A stretch of 64,000 bases of DNA. Source: Pararge aegeria. Its lineage: Eukaryota > Arthropoda > Insecta > Lepidoptera > Nymphalidae. Where the stretch lies: contig NC_053194.1 of assembly GCF_905163445.1 (NCBI RefSeq), positions 12,256,921 to 12,320,920 of the forward strand, written 5' to 3'. Position numbers and translations under genes: made by a program. This document shows positions 10,316 through 20,350 of this stretch, piece by piece (position 1 is the stretch's first letter; each line of letters opens with the position of its first letter). The notes beneath the pieces are model-generated. The model was given only the letters and a program-made list of their open reading frames with translations, had not been told where the DNA came from and made no database searches.

Positions 10316-10792
10316 AAATGTAATAAAACATGTTCAACCTTAGTAATAGTGTGATAACCTTCTTATAAATTGACACTTTTTGTCCTACAAAAGCAAATCT
10401 ATGCAGTGCACGAAGTGGAGGGAAAAGTTAATAAAACATAAGAATTGACCAGTGCGACATAAGCTTATCTCGAATTTTAAAGTAAAACAAAGTGAAATCC
10501 ATACAATGCGCAATATGATAATGTTATCCCAGTGATATTGAAGATTAAACTGATTGTGATAAAAACGATGATTTACAAAAACAAAGATATTTCACAGTAT
10601 AATTTGCAGACTAATAACGTCCCACTGGCGCAGGCCTCTTCTCTCATAAGAGTGGAAGTTTAAGAGATCAATAAACAATACGCACCAAGTCGGCTTTCTC
10701 TTTCGTTATTTTAAATTTTATTTAAAACAAGGTAAACAAGCCATAAAATTTACTTCCTTATTTATTTTGGATTCTATTCAAAACAAAGCAAA

Positions 10793-10912
10793 AAGCCAAC
10801 ATCACGCGGTGTTCCCAGGCGGTCACCCATCCAAGTACTGACCGCGCCCGATGTTGCTTAACTTCGGTGCTCGGACGAGAACCGGTGTATTCAACATGGT
10901 ATGGACGTTGGC
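10793..10912 (-). rRNA. 5S ribosomal RNA
   Basis: A full 120-nt 5S rRNA on the minus strand, from GCCAACGTCCATACCATG at 10912 to the terminal GATGTTGGCTT at 10793. Ends pair (GCCAAC with GTTGGC), as in helix I. The internal control region motifs GAAGTTAAGCAACATCGGGC and TACTTGGATGGGTGACCGCC are intact. Compared with the silkworm 5S sequence as I remember it, I see one change (position 43, T to G, in CCGAGCACC). The minus strand runs straight into a run of five T at 10794-10790, a polymerase III terminator. A TATA-like TTTATATTAT lies about 48 to 55 bases upstream. It is a single copy here with no tandem array, so it is either a dispersed functional gene or a recent pseudogene. The frame that runs through it is not a gene. 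Confidence 0.93.
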
Positions 10913-11475
10913 GACAGCTGTATTGAATTACAGAATCAGAATATGACAATCTGTCAGATAATATAAATACCCATCAATGGTACCTATCAATGGTAGCGTT
11001 AAACAATTAACGCAACCATGTTGGAAGTCCCATTAGAAGTATCACTTCAAAAAAACGCTAGAAAATTGTTTGAAATTGGTGTCGCACAACCTAGAAAGAT
11101 ATATCTTTGGTGTTCTGCATCAATGGATATCGAGGATGAAACCAATTGTAATACAGATTTTAAATTCTATTACACTTCACGTCTGCATCAAGCATTACCA
11201 TAATACATGTTTAGTGGAAATGCCTTTAAATAACATTCCCGGATGCGTATCTTATTCAAAACGTGAACTCATGAACATAGTGTAGAGCGTTATAGAGTAT
11301 AGACCACCAGCGAGGCTGCAAGAATGTCTAACGTAATAATTATACGAAAAGTGACCGTTGAATCACGCTCGTGATCCAACCACTGTTATAATACCAGTGT
11401 TTTAATTATTATCTGGCACATTATGGGAAACTTTTAAATTGATACAAACAGAAAAACTTTATGAGATTGTTATTC
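10913..11475. other. 5S flank, no gene seen
   Basis: Upstream flank of the 5S gene followed by AT-rich sequence. Two overlapping short plus-strand frames at 11018-11285 show no recognisable domain. No second 5S unit or spacer repeat is present. Confidence 0.4.
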
Positions 11476-11479
11476 AGTT

Positions 11480-11770
11480 ACAACCTGGTTAGTCTAGTAG
11501 TTATCATATTCGTCTGCAGATAGCGAGGTCTTGGGTTCGTTTTCTAGGTCGGGCCAGTGAATAGTAGCTAATTAGGTTTTTCTATCAAGACATTCTTAAT
11601 ACCAGACCGAAGTTTAGAAATTGCTGGTTATTTACACCCGTGCCTCGGAGAGCACGTTAAGTGTCGACCTTCTGCGCCTGATCTCTTTCCGGTCGGATTT
11701 GCTGTCCCATCCTATAAGTGTGGGAAAATAGAGAGTACATCTGTGTTTGTGCACACACAGAAATACAGTT
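11480..11770 (+). mobile_element. SINE-D
   Basis: tRNA-like head CAACCTGGTTAGTCTAGTAG with GAGGTCTTGGGTTCG as box B. The body carries GGGCCAGTGAATAGTAGCT, the CACCCGTGCCTCGGAGAGCA block and CTCTTTCCGGTCGGATTTG. It ends with a GTGTTTGTGCACACACAG stretch. A second, interrupted copy is at 23369-23650. Confidence 0.75.
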
Positions 11771-12294
11771 AGTGTTTCTGTTATTTAGTTAAATTTTTTG
11801 CGATCTAAGAATGAACAAAATATTTCGCCAGGATATTAAAATAGGTATTTCATTGGATTGAAGAATATTCAACGAAAATATTTTTCAATACAAAATATAA
11901 ATAATAAAATTTATAGCAGGTGATTATTGTATACCTACAAGAAGTGCTGACTAAAACACAAGTTGTTACATTAAGTTGATTTTAATTGTGTTATTAGATG
12001 ATTGATTGAGGTATTTTAGTTGCATTGACCAAAATAGTTGATTCAACTGGTTAAACATTTACCCGTTACTAATTAAGTAGGTAAATGACTTGGCTGACTT
12101 TAATTAATCTTTTGTATCCCGAAACGCAGCCAGTCTCATAATTTTATCATCTAAGAAAAACTATTTTCCGCAAAACAGAGCTCGATAACGAAGTTATCTC
12201 GCATAAAAAACAAATCCTCTCCCATGTTAAAAAGGCCATTTATTAACCTGATATTTATAACGATGAGGATATAAATATTATATTGTTTACTGTT
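11771..12294. other. AT-rich stretch, no gene seen
   Basis: AT-rich sequence with no recognised repeat, long frame or hairpin. Confidence 0.45.
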
Positions 12295-12968
12295 ACTGCA
12301 TAAATAAAATAAATAAATGAATATCCTATTAAATCACATCGTGCATCGTGCATCTCTCCCCAAAATAAGCGTAGCTTGTGTTATGGGTAGTAAGATGACT
12401 GATGAATATTTTTACGAATAAGATATACAACGTGTATGTGAAAACTGAAATAATACTTCACAGGCTTAAGGGGTACATCTAACAACATGTACTGTATCTG
12501 AGACTTTTCTGTGAAACCGAAAACCTAATGGTTTTTGAGTAAACCCCTGCCATGTTTTACTAAAAGCAATCAAATACAGTCCTAACATCACATGCAAAAT
12601 TAAATTCATATGACTCCTGTCACTTAATTAGATACGCGTCACGTTGCGTAGGTACTATGCGCGTGTCGGTCTTTTAGGCTTCAATAGGGTTGTCATAAGT
12701 AAATACTTAGAATGTATGAATTATAAATATACTTCTTTTGATTTAATATTTTTATAGGGTGATTCCTTATGAAATATACTTATGCATCCTTCAATATTAT
12801 TTGTTTGTTCTGTTACACGTTGTATAAATACTTAATAATATACAGATAAACACCCAGACACTGAAACACATTCGTGATCATCACACAAACATTTTCCCGC
12901 TGTCCGAATCGAACTCACAGCCTTGGACTTCGAAAGCTGGTCGCTGCCCACTGCGCCAGTCTGCCGGC
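12295..12968 (-). mobile_element. SINE-B, split by an inserted MITE
   Basis: The tRNA-like head is on the right (complement of GCCGGCAGACTGGCGCAGTG near 12965) and the AT-rich 3' end on the left (AAATAAATAAATGAAT, AGCGTAGCTTGTGTTATGGG). The two halves join at the AT-rich centre: left ends GAATAAGATA, right begins TAAATACTTAATAATATAC. This is the normal SINE-B order once the element at 12428-12822 is removed. Confidence 0.78.
12428..12822. mobile_element. 395-bp MITE inside SINE-B, TA target
   Basis: The insert has short terminal inverted repeats, CAACGTGTA on the left and TACACGTTG on the right, flanked by TA on both sides (12426-12427, 12823-12824). Its boundaries are confirmed by the interrupted SINE-B order. 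There is no coding capacity. A TA duplication suggests a Tc1/mariner-type origin, though 9-bp ends are short for that group. Confidence 0.65.
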
Positions 12969-12999
12969 AAACATTGTGTGTTATCGTGAATGAGACAAA

Positions 13000-13687
13000 A
13001 AAGATACTCCAGTTTTCCTGTAGCAGCCTTCTTGTACGAAAGCATACCGTAACAAATCAATAAAGCAGTGGACTAATAAATACTTATTTATTTCATTCAA
13101 ATATATATTTTTTTTTTGTATTCTTTAAAATAATTGTTAAAATAAATATTAAAATAAACTAAATAAAATCTAAAACGTCCTCGAAACTGCAGCGAGGCAC
13201 AGTTCCTAAGATGCTGGCAGCATTGCCCCTTTGGATGGCCAAACTAATTCGTTGGCCAAGGTAACTGCCCGCTCTAGGATCAACGGTAGACTCGATAACC
13301 TTTTTCGATACTAAATAATTAAATTAAAAAATAAATTGAAATTAATTAAAAAAAAAAACTTTTATATAGAAACACTCCAACAATAATGCTATTTCTATAA
13401 TAATAAAGGCTTAGGGCGTATCGGTTGATTGCATTACATCGCTGACAATTCAATTCGATAGCCCCCGTCCTTTATCACTTTCTAGGACTATTGATCGATT
13501 CGATGGGGCGTATCGTTGCGATCTCCTGGTGTCGTATAAATTACTAAGAGCAGCTTAGCCCGTATTGTCAAAGGAAGTGCATCGGTTATTGTTCCCGTCG
13601 CTTTGCATTTTATCTATACAGCTCGATCGCTAACTGACCATGGACCGCAATTTAACCCGCCCTCTATTTGAGCGTGCTATTTTAGCG
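13000..13687. other. Unique tract with ATCGAT-type and GGGCGTATCG motifs
   Basis: No recognised repeat after the SINE-B ends at 12968. From about 13400 to 13680 composition is more balanced. GGGCGTATCG occurs twice (13414-13423 and 13506-13515), and TTGATCGATTCGATGG sits just before the second. This may be a regulatory or insulator-like element, which is inference only. Confidence 0.4.
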
Positions 13688-13993
13688 AGTTATCCACACT
13701 AACGATTTTTAGTTACACAAAATGTGTCTATTTTAATAAATGAATATACTACGACAATATACACACCGCCATGTAGCCCCAAAGTAAGCATAGCTTGTGT
13801 TACGGGTACTAACATGACTGACGAATATTTTTATGAATAATACATTTAATTACTTATAATAAACATATGAACACCGAGACACTGAAAAACATTCGTCATG
13901 TTCATCACACAAACATTTTCCAGTTTTGGGAATCGAAACCACGGCCTTGGATTCGAAAAGCAGGATCGCTGCTCGCTGGGCCAATCTGCCGTC
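13688..13993 (-). mobile_element. SINE-B with unusual 3' flank
   Basis: Head complement at the right end (CCTTGGATTCGAAAAGCAGG, CCAATCTGCCGTCG) and the 3' end at left (ATGAATATACTACGACAAT). Beyond the normal 3' end it carries about 55 bases (AGTTATCCACACTAACG, then TAGTTACACAAAATGTGTC). These recur in inverted orientation beside the SINE-B copy ending at 15306. Confidence 0.8.
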
Positions 13994-14011
13994 GAAAACC
14001 TCACTGCTTGG

Positions 14012-14090
14012 GTCTCATCACCATCATCACATAAAACCATTACCGGCCCACTACAAGGCTCGGGTCTTCTCCCACAACGAGAAGGGTTTT
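14012..14090 (-). mobile_element. SINE-A 3' fragment
   Basis: CATCACCATCATCAC tail complement followed by CATTACCGGCCCACTACAAG and TCTTCTCCCACAACGAGAAG. Only the last quarter of the element is present. Confidence 0.75.
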
Positions 14091-14353
14091 GAATTAGGGT
14101 TTTTTATGATTATTGATGATGATGATAAGAGACAAGTCGAGAGAACTAAAAGTAAATTGCAATACTATTAATGCAGAACCTGCCTACCAGTTTTCTCTAT
14201 TTGCAAGGAAACTAATAAATAACAAAAACAAAGAGAAATGATAAAAGTGGTAAAACTTCGTTGAAAAGAAAGAGCATTTAGCCGTTAAAATAATAAACGT
14301 AGTTTGCCTAAAATCAACGTTATATTATTGTTTTCATTTACTTGTCTAAAACG

Positions 14354-14361
14354 TCAGTAAC
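14354..14361. repeat. 8-bp target duplication, left
   Basis: TCAGTAAC immediately left of the hAT-type MITE. The identical octamer is at 14565-14572. Confidence 0.9.
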
Positions 14362-14564
14362 CAGTGGCGTGCATAGAGGGTATGCACAGGGTATGCAGAT
14401 GATTTGAAATGAACAAAATATCCAGTACAGTTATAAAAAACCTTAGAATAGGCATTGTAAGAGTTATAAAAAGCCTACCCTTTAGTATTTACAACTCTTA
14501 CTGGAGATTTTCTACATTTTATATCATCTGCATACCCTGTGCATACCCTCTATGCACGCCACTG
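14362..14564. mobile_element. 203-bp hAT-type MITE, intact
   Basis: Perfect 42-bp terminal inverted repeats start CAGTGGCGTGCATAGAGGGT and end with its exact complement. They are flanked by perfect 8-bp duplications TCAGTAAC. The 8-bp duplication with a CAGTGGCGTG end fits the hAT superfamily. The interior (about 119 bases) is AT-rich and non-coding, so it needs a transposase supplied in trans. The lack of mismatches in ends and duplications suggests a recent insertion. Confidence 0.9.
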
Positions 14565-15116
14565 TCAGTAACATATAAAACTAAACCACAATTTTAATTA
14601 TTCTCACGTTGTAAATTGCCAGCGTGTTATACGGTTGCGTACCAAAGTTAATTTTTTTTTTTATTTACTACCAAATAAATTTTTTAGATTTACTATTATT
14701 ACTACGAGAGAGAAAACTATTATTCAATTTTTAGGAGCTGTTAAAATTGCTATAAGCAGAAGATATTGAATTTCTCTAGATGCAACAAGACAAAATATTT
14801 TTGATACAAAAAGTCAGTAGTCTGTTATTTGCTCAGACATCTAGTTGATCGTCTTATTTCAGTATTGAATATTACAAAATTGAGGCATCGCTATATAATT
14901 CAAGGCAAAATTTTTGCAGTCGTGACCTCGTTATGTTCAATCAATGTTTCATCACTAACGAGAAATATTTTATGTTCATGTTTGTTATTCGCATCTTATG
15001 GTAATATTACGAGACAATAAAATTTTGTACTTTTAAAATGTAATTAACTAGAGTTAAGTTATATTAGATTTTGAATTGAAAAAAAAAAAGATTTACAGAA
15101 TATATTAGGCGTACAC

Positions 15117-15306
15117 ATAAAGGTTTGTGAGACATACATGAATGTTTTCAGTGTCTGTATATTATTCATAAAAATAGTCATCTTAGTGCCTATAACACAA
15201 GCTACGCTTACTTGGGGCTAGATGGCGATGTGTGTATTGTCGTAGTATATTCATTTATTAAAATAGACACATTTTGTGTAACTAAAAATCGTTAGTGTGG
15301 ATAACT
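15117..15306 (+). mobile_element. SINE-B, head missing, with shared 3' flank
   Basis: Starts inside the body (TGAATGTTTTCAGTGTCTG), lacks the tRNA-like head and has an internal deletion. It continues through ACACAAGCTACGCTTACTTG and TGTGTATTGTCGTAGTATA. It then has the same extra flank as 13688-13745, inverted: AAAATAGACACATTTTGTG to GTTAGTGTGGATAACT. Confidence 0.75.
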
Positions 15307-15334
15307 GGCTAGTATATTTGTTTATTGTTTATTT

Positions 15335-15560
15335 ATTATCAACCCATTACTAGGTAGTCCTTTCTCACTACGGTCACTACCGTAGTGACCGTAGTGACCG
15401 TTCATCACGCTGACCAAATGCTGTTTGATAGATTTCACACGCTTTAAAAACACCCCGGAATAATGGTTTTTTCACAGTGTTTTCCTTCACCGTTAATTTA
15501 ATCCGAATATAGCGCCGAATAGTTAGATGTGCGTAGTTCAAACGTAAGTGAAACCTTTGG
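15335..15560 (-). mobile_element. Decayed SINE-A with internal hairpin
   Basis: Diverged complement of SINE-A: TATCAACCCATTACTAGG, CATCACGCTGACCAAATGC, TTCCTTCACCGTTAATTT. Within it, 15365-15397 is a hairpin of 15-base arms (TCACTACGGTCACTA and TAGTGACCGTAGTGA) with a 3-base spacer. Normal copies do not have this hairpin. Confidence 0.55.
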
Positions 15561-15898
15561 ACATACTTAGCTATTTGTTAAAAGGCAAAATTGTAAGCAC
15601 ATACGATTAAATATGCGTATGTGACTGGTACGAATCAATAATATGCAAAGAAGATTAACAAAAATCATTGTATCATTGATTTGGATGCGATGCAAATCGG
15701 TGCCGTTGATAAAAATCGGGACGGCGATATCTTGTTTATAAATCCGGCATGGGCATTGTACATGTGACACTGACGGGCGATCAATGTAATCGGTTTATAG
15801 ACTACCTAGTGATTGTGATTATAATGCTCTTTGTACTACTGGTTATTAATGTCACACGAGGCTAAACTTGATGGTATTGACTCAGTTCTTATGCGATA

Positions 15899-16008
15899 TT
15901 TGAAGTCTTCTAATCTGGATTTGCCCAGCTAGTGAAATGCAGCCTAAACCTTCCTCATTTGAGAGGATACCGGTGTCCTGTAGTTAGTTTATAATGAGTT
16001 GATAATGA
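15899..16008 (+). mobile_element. SINE-A 3' fragment
   Basis: Diverged plus-strand SINE-A, with a GAAGTCTTCTAATCTGGA-like start, CCTCATTTGAGAGGATACCG and a short TGAGTTGATAATGA tail. It lies 39 bases from an inverted copy at 16047. Confidence 0.6.
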
Positions 16009-16046
16009 CATTACATGATAATCTGTTAAATGTTTTTGAACAGATG

Positions 16047-16235
16047 TCATATTCATCATCATCAGCTCACTACAGAGAACGGGTCTCCTCCCTCATGGAT
16101 AAGGGGTTAAGGTCGTTTTCACCACGCTGGCCCAGTGCGGATTGGTGGACTCACACACCTTTGAGAACATTATGTAGATTTCTCAGGCATGCAGGTTTCC
16201 TTACAATATTTTCCATCACCGTTGTGAAGATTTCA
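16047..16235 (-). mobile_element. SINE-A body and tail
   Basis: Clear complement of SINE-A: TCATCATCATCAGCTCACTA, ACGGGTCTCCTCCCTCATG, CACGCTGGCCCAGTGCGG, then CAGGCATGCAGGTTTCC. It continues past the hairpin boundary used by the mini-SINEs, so it is an ordinary longer truncation. Confidence 0.8.
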
Positions 16236-17285
16236 TGTTACTCTAAGTTAAACTCCAAGGTATTAACGCAAAATTTGGATAAGTTCAATCTTTTTTCTTA
16301 ATGTTGATAAGCACCGTACATACACGTTATGATAAATTTAAAAAGTAGAAAATATATCAAAGCGTACCTATACATATGCGTGGCAAGTTGATCTAAATGA
16401 CGTAAATGCGAATCATACCAAGGTGGTCATCGTGATGTGCCAAAAAAGTATTTTCTAAATAAACACAAAACGATAAACATCTCTTTCCGTAAAACTTCAC
16501 CCGTTCCAACTAACGCAAATAGATGATACTGATATGTTAAAGTCTCCACATTCAATTTGTCTTAAGAACACAAATATTAGGCACGAACAAGCGAACGCGA
16601 CGGAATAGCGAATCGCGTAGTATTTGTTCAAGAAGTACTCCGATGGAGTAAACAGAACAGAAATGTTCAATACTGTTAGTTTTGTGGTTGTCAATGACGA
16701 AGGAATGTCTACAAATATTAACTGTATTTTGTGGCACACAGCTGTTCTTTGGAAGTCTCGTTAGTACTGCAAACTAAAATACGAACTGCTAAGAGATGCT
16801 CTCTAGTATGATTTGTGAAATTACATTGTCAATATTTGATAGGTTGGCCACACTATTTTTTGGCTTATCATGTTTCTCGTACTAATTCCAGTCGAATATT
16901 CACTACGTTATTGTGTTCCATGTTTTCACTCGGGTTGGAAGTGTAATCTTTTATAACCTATAGGCTATATATATATATTCCTCAAGAAACAAACTATCTA
17001 ACAAAACAATATTTACTTCAATGATTAAAATCGTTATTCCTTAAAGTTCAGTACTTGCAAACTCTTTTAATCGACATAATCAAATTATATATTAAATTAA
17101 GGTAGTCTTGAGGAAAGGGTGTACCTCATTGTTAATATTTGCAAAGTGATTACAATGACAGTCTTTGAAACATCGGTTGGGTACACATGTAAATTTTACA
17201 TTTTTAATCTGACATCTAACCCATAACGCGAACTGCGTTATACCATGCTTTTTTTATACCACTTGGTCTTCGGCTGAACCCTCAG
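16236..17285. other. AT-rich unique tract, no gene seen
   Basis: Short overlapping minus-strand frames at 16497-16739 show no known domain. No tRNA-like head, terminal repeat or tail was recognised. Confidence 0.45.
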
Positions 17286-17289
17286 CTAG

Positions 17290-17440
17290 TAATAAGTTAT
17301 TAAGGCGTCATAGATGGTAGTGGACTGTTAAGGGAATGGTTGTTATAATATTAAACCCGCTCTATTCAGTTTTTATGCGACATCGTACCAGAACACTAAA
17401 TCGCTTGACGGCACGTTTTTGTCGGTAGGATGGTCCAACC
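17290..17440 (-). mobile_element. SINE-C body fragment
   Basis: Complement of the SINE-C middle: GCGACATCGTACCAGAACAC, TAAATCGCTTGACGGCACG and TCGGTAGGATGGTCCAAC. Head and polyA end are not recognisable. Confidence 0.65.
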
Positions 17441-18631
17441 ACCAGGTTCCTTCCCAACAATAATTGAGTTAAATGCTCGAAGCATGCTCCAGTCTGAGCT
17501 GATACATAACTGCTGGTTACTGACCAACGTTATTGTTGATTTCATTTATTTATATTGGGAAAATATCTTGCGTTACAGCTTACAGTGGTAAAATAGTTTA
17601 AAGAGAGTTAAGCTTTACTTTAAATGAAGGTTTTTTTTTTATAATAACCATTTAGGGACCAAAGGGACGTTACCCGCAACCGTATTAAGTAAAAACTTCT
17701 TTGATGGATGTGGCCTTTTGCTATATAACCATAACATAATAAAAAGTGGTTCCATCATGGACCCACCTCCTGCTGTAACTTGAGAGTCAAATAAGAAATT
17801 GTATTTTATTCATGGCATAAACTTTAACATCGGGTTTATGTTAAATTTCGTAGTGTAATGGAAACAATGCATAATGCATCTAAAGTGCCGATATGTTTTT
17901 CACAAGTTTTCTTACGCTGTTAATGTTTTTGGACGCAATGATTTTTGTCTTGTATTTTTACCAAAAGGAAAAGTCAACATTCAATTTAAAGGGATCGAAA
18001 TGAGACGCTGCGTTTGCGCATAATTGGGCGAGCGTTTTTGCACACGGACTGAATATAAATCGAGTTCGATATAATTCAGGTTTTTAATGCGCCGCTATTC
18101 TTGAAGTTCGTATTTTAAATTTTACGTTATATGCGGAATGCAAAAAAGCGATCAGTATTTCTGTCAGACAAATGTCCCAATTATAAGGGTTGGAGAAGCA
18201 TACGCCATTTTGCACTGGGATGCCTATGGAAAAATAAGATTTATTATAAGTGCTGTAACACTTTTTACGCCAACCCACTTTGTTGCCATCGATACCATCA
18301 AATTATCACATTCCATGGATATGTTACGTTGATGTCCAAACTGTGTTCTTACTGTTAGTAAGTACCTAGTTCTTATTCGATAAACCTTTTTTAATAAACT
18401 ATACGAAATTCTGTATAAGTTCGTACAGGAGTTCTAGCATAACATTGAATAATTAAAGAATAGGTAGTTACATATTTGGTAAGATTTTGAATGTAGTTAT
18501 AGGTTGTGTGATAAATAAAAAAAATCCTGCGTTTTTATAAAAAAACCTTGTCCATTTTATTTATCTCAAATATTTAGGTTTTCAAAAGGCGGTTGTGTAA
18601 GCAAATCTCGTCTAAAGGAACAAGTAAAGTT
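17441..18631. other. Unique tract; GC-richer patch near 18.0-18.3 kb
   Basis: No recognised repeat. Around 18000-18320 composition rises and several short frames overlap on both strands (18084-18358), but none resembles a known protein or looks like an exon. Confidence 0.4.
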
Positions 18632-18822
18632 TCGGTCATCTTGGTTTTCTTACGATGTCTTTATTTTTCGTTAAAGCATAGTAGATATGATGCTTTGCTT
18701 AAAAAGCACATAACTTGGAAAGTTAGCGCAGGCCAGGGTTCGAACTGGGCTCCTACGAAAGTGAAGCCAAGGTGTTAACTACTCACCTCACCTCACTAAT
18801 CACTGGGCTACCACCGCTTCCT
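18632..18822 (-). mobile_element. SINE-A head and 5' body
   Basis: Complement of the SINE-A head: GGGCTACCACCGCTTCC at the right, CAGGGTTCGAACTGGGC as box B, CACATAACTTGGAAAGTTAG as the first body block. A short CACCTCACCTCACTAATCAC expansion separates box A from the head end. Confidence 0.75.
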
Positions 18823-19131
18823 ATAATTTTTTGAGCTACCTGCATATTTTAGGAGTTGGGATTTATCTAACTTACGAATAGAAAGTTGGAATATAATAAA
18901 AATTGCTGCAAAACTTTATTGAAGCTGAAATATTCGGTATGTGAAATTTTCCTATAAATAACTGTGGCGGTCCCATAAAACTCCAATAGTTTACGTCACG
19001 ATCGGATCTATAAGCATTCTCTAAAATGATCAGATAGTGAAGTTCCTATGAACAATGTATGATCGCTGAGGGGCGTGACCCGTGCGTGGGTATGCGCGTC
19101 GGTGGACATTGTTTAACAGAACCGACGGTAT

Positions 19132-19783
19132 AGTGTTGCCAGTTGTTCGGATTTTGTCGGGACGTCCCGATTTTCAGAAATCTTGATGACCTGTCCCACA
19201 CTAACATGAGTCATATTGTCCCAGTTGTGTGGTGTGGGAGGTGTTTTGTCACTGTATCCAATCTAGAATCGTATTCAGTCATAATTTTAAATCAAATACC
19301 TAGTGGTGCGCCCCGTACTACCTTTTAAGTATAACACAAACTATTGACTTATCAGTTCTACTCGAAAATGTTCCCAAGTAAAAAAAAATAGGGAAGTTTT
19401 AACGTAATTTTTATTTTGTTGTTTAGAACAAGATCCGCCCAAAGTATACAAAAAATTGTGGACTTTAAAATAACGCAGTGAGATAGACTCAGTGAAATAG
19501 AAACAAATACCTGAAAACAAAACAACTTTGATAGCTTTGTGCTGAGTTTTATCAGTTATTTCCAAAAATACGAAAGTATATTGTATTAATTAATTTATAT
19601 AGCTAAAATAAATCACAGAATTATCAATTTATTTTTTAACTCACTGATTAGATTCAAGGATTAGGGCTGTTTGCAAAACTTGCTTTAATGGTTTTTCCCT
19701 TTTTTTTGACTAAAGTATCTCCCACACCTATGGTTTTTCGATGACACGTCCTGTTTTTTTCTTAACTCACCTGGCAACACTAG
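19132..19783. mobile_element. hAT-like element, 12-bp TIRs, eroded target site
   Basis: Starts TAGTGTTGCCAG and ends CTGGCAACACTA, perfect 12-bp inverted ends over about 650 bases. The first ten bases are the same as the ends of the element at 38918-40440. The flanking octamers (CGACGGTA left, GGCGATCA right) do not match, so the target duplication is lost or one end is misplaced. The interior is AT-rich with no transposase. Confidence 0.6.
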
Positions 19784-20109
19784 GCGATCATTCCCAAACC
19801 CAAATATTGAGATCGAGATATTATCAGGAATTATAATGTTCTTTTATTAGTATTTACACAAGTATAGTCATTTGGGTATCGATCGATCGGCAAATGGTTT
19901 TATTCAATGTGGTGGGTATGATTTCGTGGTAGGTGTTCTGACGTTGTTTTTATAGATCATACAAATCATGGATGGTTTTAGTGTGAGATCATATTTCGCT
20001 TTGAATTAGAAAATAGATTTATGACGGAATTATAGCGAAGCGGGCGATAAAGAGAGTTATGCTTGGTATCTCTACGTGATCAAATTAGGAATGAGGAAAT
20101 CCGTAGAAG

Positions 20110-20350
20110 AACCTGAGTTACCGGCATAGCTCAACTGACATAGATGGAAGTTGGGATCCCAAGGTGCTGGAATGGCGAACTATCCCCGGTAAACGCAGCG
20201 CTGGTAGACCCCTGACAAGGCGAACGGATGACATCAAGCAAGTCGCAGGGAGCCGCTAGACCCAAGCGGTACAAGACCGTAGTATTTAAAACTCCCTACA
20301 AAAGACCTATGTTCAGTAGTGGACGTCGATTGACTGGTATGATGATGATA
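20110..20350 (+). pseudogene. RTE-like LINE 3' end
   Basis: Plus-strand remnant of the extreme C-terminus of an RTE-like polyprotein. GGGATCCCAAGGTGCTGGAA corresponds to a GPKVLEW-type motif. CGAACGGATGACATCAAGC corresponds to the usual RTDDIK motif. CTACAAAAGACCTATGTTCA precedes the stop. The tail is GATGATGATAATGATAATG. Homologues in the window lie at 51990, 53985, 58971 and 59331. Confidence 0.7.

Noticed and set aside
10758..10949. 63-codon minus-strand frame
   Set aside because: It is the 5S rRNA gene read as protein.
19132..19783. Full hAT call with target duplication
   Set aside because: The flanking octamers do not match, so only the inverted ends are claimed.
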